Shown: one piece after another, positions 1 to 5,325 of the stretch
Layout of the letters: every line of letters begins with the position of its first letter
Numbering within the stretch: the stretch's first letter is position 1
Source: an uncultured Ignavibacteriota bacterium
GTDB lineage: Bacteria; Bacteroidota; Ignavibacteria; Tepidaquicellales; Tepidaquicellaceae
Length of the DNA stretch: 6,006 nucleotides
Assembly (NCBI GenBank): GCA_903901375.1
Contig: CAIUQV010000387.1
Span: 1-6,006, forward strand
Reading direction: 5' to 3'
Notes under the pieces: generated by a model
The model's database searches: none
The model's input: only the letters and a program-made list of their open reading frames with translations
What the model was told of the DNA's origin: nothing
Program-made: the position numbers and the translations under genes

Positions 1-863
1 CTGGCAAACATACCGGGTTTTAACAATTCATCTTTGTTATCAATATCAATCTGTGCTGACATTGTTCTTGTGCTAAGGTCTATTGACTGACTTATTTTAT
101 TAAACCTGCCTACAAAAACTTTATCCGGATATGAGTCTATTTTAACACTTACTGACGATACCTTTTCAAGCAGAGGTATATCCTTCTCAATAACGTTGAC
201 AATAATTTTAAGCTTACGAATATCAGCAAGAACAAAAATTGTATTTTGCGATGCACCTGTAGCACTAACGTAAGTTCCTCTGTCAAGAAGCTTTTTGGTG
301 ATATAACCGGTGAATGGTGCTCTTATATCACAATAACTTAATTGAATCTTTGCATTCTGAAGATTAGCTGCGGCTGTTTCCATTTGAGCCACAGACACAT
401 CTAATTTAGTTCTTGCATTATCATAATCTGACTGAGATGCCAGTCCTTTTTCAAATAATAGTTTAGTTCTTTCAAGATTAATTCTATCATTCTCAGCCGT
501 AGCCTCAGCAACACAGTAAACACCTTCAATCTGCTTTACATTCTGATTGTATAAACTTCTGTCTATCTGTGCGAGTATTTTTCCTGCTTTAACAAAATCA
601 CCCAGATCCACATATATCTTTTCTATATTCCCATTGACTCTTGAGAAAATATTTGTCTGCTCGATTGCCAACACATCACCTGAGAAATTGAAATTACTTG
701 AAATATCACCGCGGACAGGATTTGCTATTTCAACAGACAAGGCAGGAGTAACTTTTTTCTCAGAAGCTAAAATATTAGCACGAATTCTAAGATAAACTAT
801 AATACTGAATATTATCAATAATAGAACAGAAACGAAAATTATAACTTTTTTCTTACGACTCAT
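1..863 (-). CDS. RND efflux periplasmic adaptor subunit (HlyD/AcrA-like membrane fusion protein), 3' end cut off by window edge
   Basis: Translating the minus strand from ATG at 863 gives 287 codons without a stop, up to the left window edge. Residues 7-24 form a hydrophobic membrane anchor after a basic MSRKKK start; there is no lipobox cysteine. Residues about 64-101 and 176-203 are the two halves of a lipoyl/barrel-sandwich domain (NIFSRVNGNIEKIYVDLGDFVKAGKILAQID and SYCDIRAPFTGYITKKLLDRGTYV regions). Between them, about 102-175, lies an alanine- and glutamine-rich helical hairpin, including the common LLFEKGLASQSDYDNA pattern. A beta-barrel follows, and the visible part ends at LKPGMFA. 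In the family such adaptors bridge an inner-membrane RND pump and a TolC-like outer-membrane channel and export drugs, metals or other compounds. The partner genes would lie to the left, outside the window, so the substrate is unknown. No Shine-Dalgarno sequence is obvious before this start; an ATG at 870 is in another frame. Confidence 0.93.
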   Translation of the reverse strand, partial: MSRKKKVIIFVSVLLLIIFSIIVYLRIRANILASEKKVTPALSVEIANPVRGDISSNFNFSGDVLAIEQTNIFSRVNGNIEKIYVDLGDFVKAGKILAQIDRSLYNQNVKQIEGVYCVAEATAENDRINLERTKLLFEKGLASQSDYDNARTKLDVSVAQMETAAANLQNAKIQLSYCDIRAPFTGYITKKLLDRGTYVSATGASQNTIFVLADIRKLKIIVNVIEKDIPLLEKVSSVSVKIDSYPDKVFVGRFNKISQSIDLSTRTMSAQIDIDNKDELLKPGMFA

Positions 864-1024
864 TATACATTGTTTTGCTTTAAATTCAGCAATTTTAATT
901 ACTATAACAATTCAAAAGCATTCTTAATTTTTCAGTTGATTGAATTTCAGATTAAATCCTTTCTTTAATTTAGTATTAAATTTTCGTAACTTAGAGCGTT
1001 ATTTTAAATAATGAGAAAACAGAT
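864..1024. other. Divergent intergenic region between efflux adaptor and acyl-CoA synthetase
   Basis: This AT-rich stretch of 161 bp separates two genes read away from each other, so it must hold promoters for both. I see no ORF of any size that looks real, no strong hairpin and no clear operator. A weak candidate plus-strand promoter lies inside it and is listed separately. No convincing promoter for the minus-strand adaptor was found by eye. Confidence 0.6.
940..969 (+). promoter_or_regulatory. Candidate sigma70-like promoter for the acyl-CoA synthetase
   Basis: TTGAAT at 940-945 and TTTAAT at 964-969 are separated by 18 nt. They match the -35 and -10 consensus at 4 of 6 and 5 of 6 positions. 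Transcription would start about 45-50 nt before the ATG at 1025. The background is so AT-rich that such matches are expected by chance, and FCB bacteria often use a different housekeeping promoter sequence, so this is only a guess. Confidence 0.2.
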
Positions 1025-2812
1025 ATGAATATTCACAAAAAGACACTTGTTCAGTTACTTATAGACGGAATTAAGAAATACGATATAATGGATGACATTC
1101 TTTTCACCAAAAAGAATAATATGTATGAAGGAATTAACAGGTTTGAGATTGTTAATTATGCAATGTGCATCAAAAATTATCTGGAAGGATTAAACCTTAG
1201 AAAGAAAAGCAACCTTGCAATAATATCTGAAAACAGGGTCGAATGGGTGATTACAGATTTGGCCTGTATATTTTCCGAGAACAGAACTGTACCTATCTAT
1301 CCTTCGCTTTCTTCGGAGTCTATAAAATATATTTTAAATGATTGCAAGGCTGAAATAGTTTTTGTTTCTACGGGATTACAACTAAACAAAATTCTTTCTA
1401 TCAGAAAAGAATGTCCTGATTTAAAATTCATTATTTCTTTCAACAGTGTTGAAATGGCCAATGAGAAAGAACACATCATTTCTTTTCAGAATATTTTCTG
1501 TGAGAAAATAAGTCTTCCGAAAAATGAACTGCTTGAAAAATTAGCTGTGATTTCAGATAATGTACAGGAAGATGACCTTCTGACGATTATTTATACATCA
1601 GGAACGACAGGAATTCCCAAAGGAGTAATGCTTACTCACAAGAATATTTATTCAAACCTAGAAACTTTCCCTGATGTACTTCATTTTGATGAAACTGACG
1701 TATTTTTGTCTTATCTCCCTTACTCGCACATTTTTGAACGAACTGCCGGATATTATCTGCCTTTCTTTGCCGGTTCAAAAATTTATTATGCTCAGAGCAT
1801 TGATACGATTGCATTACAAATGACTGAAGTAAGACCTACAATTATCATTACAGTACCAAGGTTGCTTGATAAGATTTACAATAAGCTAATGAAAACTGCT
1901 GTTGAAATGGATGAAGGTTTTAAGAAGAAAATATTTAACTGGGGGATTGAAGTAGCCCGTACACACTGGAATAATAAGAATACTATTAAATGGAAGCTGG
2001 CAGATAAACTTGTTTTCACAAAAATACGCGAAAAGACAGGAGGAAGGTTAAAATTATTCTGTTCAGGCGGCGGTGCTTTAAACAGAACCGTAGGTGAATT
2101 TTTTGAAGGTATAGGAATTTTAACACTTGAAGGATACGGTCTTACGGAAACTTCGCCGGTTGTTTCTGTAAACAGGTTTAACAGAAATAAATATGGCACT
2201 GTAGGTCCGCCAATGAGAAACGTGCAGGTTAAGATTGCCGACGACGGAGAAATTCTCGTAAAGGGTGATACTGTGATGAAAGGTTATTTCAATCAGCCGG
2301 GCGAGACCGAAGAAGCGATTATTAACGGATGGTTCCATACAGGCGATATAGGCGAATTGGATAATGATGGCTTCCTGAAAATTACTGACAGAAAGAAATC
2401 ATTATTTAAATCTTCAGGCGGTAAATACGTTGCCCCAACGCACATTGAGGAAATAGTCAGTAATTTACCATACATAGATCAGATTATTGTGATAGGAAAC
2501 GAACGAATGTACGTCACGGCATTGATTGTACCAGATGTGGAAGAACTGAAGAACCTTGCAAAGAAAATAAAAGTGAATATTGAATTCGAATCCGACTTGT
2601 TTACGAATCCTGTAATTTTAAAAACCATAGAAAAAGATATTAACGATGTTCAGAAAAATCTGGCTACTTATGAGAAAATAAGAAAGTTTAGTTTATTGCA
2701 AACTCCTTTTACTATCGAGAGCGGAGAGCTGACTCCCACTTTAAAAGTTAAAAGAAAATATGTTGAGGAGAAATACAAACATCTGATTGATAATATGTAC
2801 CATAAGATTTAA
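1025..2812 (+). CDS. Long-chain acyl-CoA synthetase (AMP-dependent synthetase/ligase, FadD15-like)
   Basis: This 595-residue enzyme is of usual length for the long-chain AMP-forming family (COG1022 type). It should activate fatty acids with ATP to acyl-adenylates and then load them onto CoA, feeding lipid synthesis or beta-oxidation at the inner membrane face. Visible motifs in order: LPYSHIFER at 231-239; phosphate-binding loop YTSGTTGIPKG at 190-200; adenine/acyl site GYGLTETSP at 370-378; GWFHTGDIG at 435-443 with the ribose-binding Asp441; the hinge DRKK at 455-458 followed by the long-chain-type FKSSGGKYVAP at 461-471; and C-terminal LTPTLKVKRK near 569-578, where Lys574 aligns with the catalytic lysine of the adenylation step. 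All core motifs are intact. The ATG at 1025 is chosen because the family N-terminus begins close to it; an upstream ATG at 1011 stops after five codons. The gene is divergent from the efflux adaptor and convergent with nuoAB, so it is probably transcribed alone. Chain-length preference cannot be read from the sequence. Confidence 0.95.
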   Translation: MNIHKKTLVQLLIDGIKKYDIMDDILFTKKNNMYEGINRFEIVNYAMCIKNYLEGLNLRKKSNLAIISENRVEWVITDLACIFSENRTVPIYPSLSSESIKYILNDCKAEIVFVSTGLQLNKILSIRKECPDLKFIISFNSVEMANEKEHIISFQNIFCEKISLPKNELLEKLAVISDNVQEDDLLTIIYTSGTTGIPKGVMLTHKNIYSNLETFPDVLHFDETDVFLSYLPYSHIFERTAGYYLPFFAGSKIYYAQSIDTIALQMTEVRPTIIITVPRLLDKIYNKLMKTAVEMDEGFKKKIFNWGIEVARTHWNNKNTIKWKLADKLVFTKIREKTGGRLKLFCSGGGALNRTVGEFFEGIGILTLEGYGLTETSPVVSVNRFNRNKYGTVGPPMRNVQVKIADDGEILVKGDTVMKGYFNQPGETEEAIINGWFHTGDIGELDNDGFLKITDRKKSLFKSSGGKYVAPTHIEEIVSNLPYIDQIIVIGNERMYVTALIVPDVEELKNLAKKIKVNIEFESDLFTNPVILKTIEKDINDVQKNLATYEKIRKFSLLQTPFTIESGELTPTLKVKRKYVEEKYKHLIDNMYHKI

Positions 2813-2927
2813 TAAGCATAGTATATTTTATCTATCTTTATGGCAAAAGGGAGTCTTGTCGTGTTTAATAAAATATCTTTTACAGTGCTTTATATGAGAT
2901 TCCTACCTGATATCTAATTAGTAGAAA
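2813..2927. other. Convergent intergenic gap without a clear terminator
   Basis: These 115 bp lie between the 3' ends of the acyl-CoA synthetase gene and nuoB. I find no GC-rich stem followed by a T-run on either strand. The two transcripts may therefore end by Rho or overlap at their 3' ends. A 25-codon ORF at 2840-2917 has no ribosome binding site and was not called. Confidence 0.5.
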
Positions 2928-3413
2928 CTATGCTTTCTCTTTCTTTGGAGTGGTAGCGAGTATTTTTTCCTGCAAAGTTATCAGAGCATTCAAAAGATTG
3001 TCCGGACGCGGTGGACAGCCAGCTACATATACATCAACAGGTAAAAACTGATCTATTCCCTGTACAACAGAATAGCTGCGGTACATACCGCCGGAAGAAG
3101 TACATGCACCCATAGCTATAACCCATTTTGGTTCAGCCATCTGGTCATAAATTTTACGGACAACTTTTGCCATTTTATAAGTGGTGGTTCCTGCAACAAT
3201 CATAACATCGCTTTGACGAGGCGAAAACCTGAATACTTCAGAACCGAAACGTGATATATCAAAACGGGAAGCTGCAACTGCCATCATTTCAATGGCACAA
3301 CAGGAAATTCCCATCGGCATAGGCCATAGTGAGTTTTTACGTGACCATTGTATCAGGTCATCCAGTTTTCCGGTTACGAAACCATCTTTACTGAGTTTTT
3401 CTTCTAATCCCAA
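2928..3413 (-). CDS. nuoB: NADH-quinone oxidoreductase subunit B
   Basis: NuoB is the peripheral-arm subunit of respiratory complex I that holds iron-sulfur cluster N2, the last electron carrier before quinone. The 161-residue product is full length and has all four N2 ligands: the tandem Cys38-Cys39 (GISCCAIEM), Cys104 (MGACTSSGGM) and Cys133 (AGCPPRPDNL). The family block RFSPRQSDVMIVAGTTT at 61-77 and VVQGIDQFLPVDVYV at 116-130 are intact. The start is TTG at 3413, not ATG; a clean AGGAG lies 7 nt before it, and no in-frame ATG occurs before Met32, already close to the N2 cysteines. The first 10 nt overlap the end of nuoA, implying translational coupling. The next gene downstream is on the opposite strand, so nuoC does not follow as it does in a standard nuo operon. 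The C-terminal tail is lysine-rich (TPKKEKA). Confidence 0.97.
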   Translation of the reverse strand: MGLEEKLSKDGFVTGKLDDLIQWSRKNSLWPMPMGISCCAIEMMAVAASRFDISRFGSEVFRFSPRQSDVMIVAGTTTYKMAKVVRKIYDQMAEPKWVIAMGACTSSGGMYRSYSVVQGIDQFLPVDVYVAGCPPRPDNLLNALITLQEKILATTPKKEKA

Positions 3414-3772
3414 TTTAAAACTCCTTTCTTATATTCATAAATCAGCCCTACGATTAAAATAATAATAAATAAAAGAGCTATAGTTAATGAATATAACATT
3501 TGCGGAGGAGCAAAGTTCAAAAATGAAATTGCCCACGGATAAAGAAACACTACTTCGAGGTCGAAAACGATGAAACTAACCGCTACCATATAGTACTTCA
3601 CGGAAAATCTGTCCCGGGCAGAACCAATTGGCTCCATTCCGCTTTCGTAAGTAGAAAGCTTTTCTTTATTTGGTCTTTGTGGTCCGAAAATAGTTGAAAA
3701 CTTTACCATTACAACTGCAAGAAGAACCGCAAATCCCATTATTAGTATTATGGGTAAATAATTTATCAGCAT
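3404..3772 (-). CDS. nuoA: NADH-quinone oxidoreductase subunit A
   Basis: NuoA (ND3 homologue) is a small membrane subunit of complex I located near the junction with the peripheral arm and the quinone chamber. The 122-residue product has three predicted membrane helices at about 5-27, 60-82 and 92-112. The signature YESGMEP at 42-48 and KYYMVAVSFIVFDLEVVFLYPWA around 59-81 are present, with the conserved acidic residues Asp71 and Glu73 in helix two. The loop position that is cysteine in mitochondrial ND3 is Ser44 here. The start is ATG at 3772, giving the expected N-terminus; no strong Shine-Dalgarno sequence precedes it. The gene is first in a two-gene unit with nuoB, overlapping it by 10 nt, and is divergent from the secreted protein gene. 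Confidence 0.96.
   Translation of the reverse strand: MLINYLPIILIMGFAVLLAVVMVKFSTIFGPQRPNKEKLSTYESGMEPIGSARDRFSVKYYMVAVSFIVFDLEVVFLYPWAISFLNFAPPQMLYSLTIALLFIIILIVGLIYEYKKGVLNWD
3414..3430 (-). promoter_or_regulatory. Ribosome binding site that supports the TTG start of nuoB
   Basis: On the minus strand the sequence reads AAGAAAGGAGTTTTAAA directly before TTG at 3413. The AGGAG core is 7 nt from the start codon and lies inside the end of the nuoA reading frame. This is one of the clearest Shine-Dalgarno sequences in the window and is the main reason to accept TTG as the start. Confidence 0.75.
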
Positions 3773-3931
3773 TGTTAAAGATAATCAAGTTCAGGAAAAG
3801 ACTAAAGTCAATTTATTAATTTAATTGCGATTGAACAAATTCACAAATTTTGTTTAGGTTAATAATATTGTTGTTTTTTTAATAAATTATTATTTATACA
3901 TTTATAAAAACACAAAGGAAAGGAAAGTGAT
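3773..3931. other. Divergent AT-rich promoter region between nuoA and the secreted protein gene
   Basis: These 159 bp must carry promoters for nuoA on the minus strand and the type IX substrate gene on the plus strand. For nuoA, the minus strand has TTGACT at 3811-3806, a good -35-like hexamer, but only a poor -10 about 19 nt further on. A long T-run at 3873-3880 and A/T-only stretches at 3881-3898 are striking but typical of upstream DNA in such genomes. No ORF is visible. Confidence 0.55.
3871..3900 (+). promoter_or_regulatory. Candidate promoter for the secreted protein gene
   Basis: TTGTTT at 3871-3876 and TATACA at 3895-3900 are 18 nt apart, each a partial sigma70 match. Transcription would begin about 25 nt before the ATG at 3932. 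The leader would then contain the purine-rich AGGAAAGGAAAG at 3916-3927, which is a good ribosome binding site. Confidence is low because the region is nearly all A and T. Confidence 0.25.
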
Positions 3932-4846
3932 ATGAAAAAAGTTATATTTACAATTTTGCTTTTAGCATTATTACCATTATCAGGTTTGTTATCACAACCT
4001 GTTTATTATTCTGAAGGATTTGAAGCTTATGATTCAACTCAATTTCCGGCAGGATGGCTTACTAAATACAGAGGTGCTCCAATTAATGATTATGCAAACT
4101 GGAAGGTAAGAGATTCCGGAACTTACGTACCTGGACTTGCAACAAGGTTAGTTAAAGCATATCAAAGTAAGAGGTCAATGACAGTTTCCTGGAGAGTGGC
4201 GGATACAGGAACAGCAGCAGCTGATGCATGGCTTATTACGAAGAAATTCAGTGCATTACCGAATGATGCAGTATTAACTTTTTATGCGGCAGGGGGTTCA
4301 GTTTATCTCGATAGTATGCAAGTATTTATTAGTCCAACTGGAGATACTGCTTACACAAGTTTTCAATATTTGCAGACATTAGTCTGGCCCGGAGGGAATT
4401 CAGGTAATTACGGAGTATTTGAACAAACAATTATTGATTTAGCTGCATACCATGGTAACACGCCAAGATTTGCATTCAGATACTGCACAGGCGACTGTAA
4501 TGCGGATGGTTATGCTGTATTTCTGGATAAGTTCGAAATGCTGGGTACTGTTGGCATAAATCAAATTGGGACAAACATTCCTAAAAAGTTTGCTTTAAAT
4601 CAAAACTATCCAAATCCGTTTAACCCCGTTACTAAGATTAAATTTGATGTTCCGAAAAACGGGAATGTAACACTTGAAGTGTTTAATAACCTTGGTCAGG
4701 TTGTGAGCACCTTGCACAACGGATACACTAATGCAGGTTACTACGAAACAAGTTTTGACGGCAGCAAACTTACAAGCGGAATATATTTTTACAGAATGAC
4801 TTCGAATGATTTTACAGAAACAAAGAAGATGATATTGGTGAAGTAA
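3932..4846 (+). CDS. Secreted protein with choice-of-anchor J-like domain and type IX secretion sorting domain
   Basis: The 304-residue product starts with a Sec signal peptide: MKK, then a hydrophobic core at 4-20, with probable cleavage near Ser21. Residues about 25-206 resemble the choice-of-anchor J / cleaved-adhesin beta-sandwich: the opening YYSEGFEAYDSTQFPAGW, then NWKVRD, DAWLITKKFSA, LTFYAAGG, and a closing ADGYAVFLDKFEM strand. These folds bind carbohydrate or protein surfaces in related proteins; the ligand here is unknown. A CxxxC pair at Cys185 and Cys189 could form a disulfide. Residues 217-304 are a type IX sorting domain, with NQNYPNPFNP at 223-232, VFNNLGQ, FDGSKLTSGIYFYR and the final KKMILVK. 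The protein should cross the outer membrane through the type IX system, then be released or attached to the cell surface. The ATG at 3932 has a purine-rich ribosome binding site about 7 nt before it. The gene stands alone, ending at a strong terminator. The T9SS components themselves are not in the window. Confidence 0.9.
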   Translation: MKKVIFTILLLALLPLSGLLSQPVYYSEGFEAYDSTQFPAGWLTKYRGAPINDYANWKVRDSGTYVPGLATRLVKAYQSKRSMTVSWRVADTGTAAADAWLITKKFSALPNDAVLTFYAAGGSVYLDSMQVFISPTGDTAYTSFQYLQTLVWPGGNSGNYGVFEQTIIDLAAYHGNTPRFAFRYCTGDCNADGYAVFLDKFEMLGTVGINQIGTNIPKKFALNQNYPNPFNPVTKIKFDVPKNGNVTLEVFNNLGQVVSTLHNGYTNAGYYETSFDGSKLTSGIYFYRMTSNDFTETKKMILVK

Positions 4847-4860
4847 ATTTTTCTTAAAAG

Positions 4861-4892
4861 AAAAAGCCCGTAACGAAAGCTGCGGGCTTTTT
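4861..4892. terminator. Bidirectional rho-independent terminator
   Basis: AAAAAGCCCG at 4861-4870 and CGGGCTTTTT at 4883-4892 form a perfect 10-bp stem around a 12-nt loop. Each arm supplies a T-run on one strand. It sits 14 nt after the stop of the plus-strand secreted protein gene and 22 nt after the stop of the minus-strand H1-like gene, so it can end both convergent transcripts. Confidence 0.92.
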
Positions 4893-4914
4893 CAATTTAT
4901 TTACAAGTTTGTCT

Positions 4915-5274
4915 TTATGCAGGTGAGTTATAAGTTTCGGTAAACATATCTTTATAATCCTTTTTCAGTATTGCATTTTTCACATCTTTAGAAATAGTAA
5001 CACATTTATTCAATGTCATATATACATTATCCACAAAAAGCCTGATTTCATCAAAGTCCATTGCCTGAGGCTTTTGGGCAATAGCATCGAAAAGTTCAGA
5101 TTGAAGCTTATCCAAAAGCGCAACTTCAAGTGCAAACATTTTCTGAGCAGGTAATAAAACAGTTTTTACTGCGGGCTTTTTAACGACCTTTTTTACAACT
5201 TTTTTAGAAGCAACTTTTTTAACAGGTTTCTTGGGAGCTGCCTTCTTTACTGTTTTTTTAATTGTCTTAGCCAT
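4915..5274 (-). CDS. Small protein with histone H1-like lysine-rich N-terminal tail and unrecognised C-terminal domain
   Basis: The 119-residue product has two parts. Residues 1-37 are a basic tail with 16 lysines, mostly as seven KK doublets spaced every 4-5 residues and mixed with Ala, Val and Pro, as in histone H1-like and AlgP-like tails. Such tails bind DNA non-specifically or, in other proteins, RNA or polyanions. Residues about 41-115 are a non-basic, mostly helical segment (FALEVALLDKLQSELFDAIAQ, then DFDEIRLFVDNVYMTLNKCVTISKDVKNAIL) that I do not recognise. It could dimerise or bind a partner. A nucleoid-associated role is an inference from the tail alone. No signal peptide is seen. 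The start ATG at 5274 opens directly into the tail; no Shine-Dalgarno sequence is visible, only an A/T-rich leader. The gene lies just behind the terminator of the hydrogenase gene and ends at the shared terminator at 4861-4892. A chance low-complexity ORF is unlikely because the C-terminal half has normal amino acid composition. Confidence 0.82.
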   Translation of the reverse strand: MAKTIKKTVKKAAPKKPVKKVASKKVVKKVVKKPAVKTVLLPAQKMFALEVALLDKLQSELFDAIAQKPQAMDFDEIRLFVDNVYMTLNKCVTISKDVKNAILKKDYKDMFTETYNSPA

Positions 5275-5286
5275 AATTATTGAATT

Positions 5287-5316
5287 TAAAAAAGAGGCGG
5301 TACTTTCATACCGCCT
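5287..5316 (-). terminator. Rho-independent terminator after the [FeFe]-hydrogenase gene
   Basis: On the minus strand, AGGCGGTA and TACCGCCT (5316-5309 and 5302-5295) pair perfectly over 8 bp around a 6-nt loop and are followed by CTTTTTT. It begins 9 nt after the hydrogenase stop codon. Its T-run ends only about 13 nt before the ATG of the H1-like gene at 5274, so it lies in that gene's leader and may also act as an attenuator. Confidence 0.88.
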
Positions 5317-5325
5317 GATAAAAAT

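Noticed and set aside
547..795. Plus-strand ORF of 82 codons
   Set aside because: It lies antisense within the efflux adaptor, whose minus-strand frame is open across the whole segment and matches the family. The plus-strand product has no recognisable features.
1011..1028. Five-codon ORF (MRKQI) overlapping the acyl-CoA synthetase start
   Set aside because: Its stop overlaps the ATG at 1025, which could suggest coupling, but it has no ribosome binding site and is too short to judge.
1297..2475. Five minus-strand ORFs of 60-107 codons inside the acyl-CoA synthetase gene
   Set aside because: They are antisense shadows of a complete gene with all family motifs; none has a credible ribosome binding site or domain.
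2840..2917. 25-codon plus-strand ORF starting MAKGSLVVFN in the convergent gap
   Set aside because: It has no ribosome binding site, no promoter and no recognisable product; an ORF of this length is expected by chance.
2814..2935. Perfect 9-bp inverted repeat, AAGCATAGT at 2814-2822 and ACTATGCTT at 2927-2935
   Set aside because: The arms are 104 nt apart, AT-rich and not followed by T-runs; one arm lies in the coding end of nuoB. Chance is the simplest explanation, and there is no mobile element between them.
3834..3854. Short inverted repeat AACAAA ... TTTGTT upstream of the secreted protein gene
   Set aside because: Six-base A/T-rich arms are expected often in this composition; there is no second copy or other sign of an operator.
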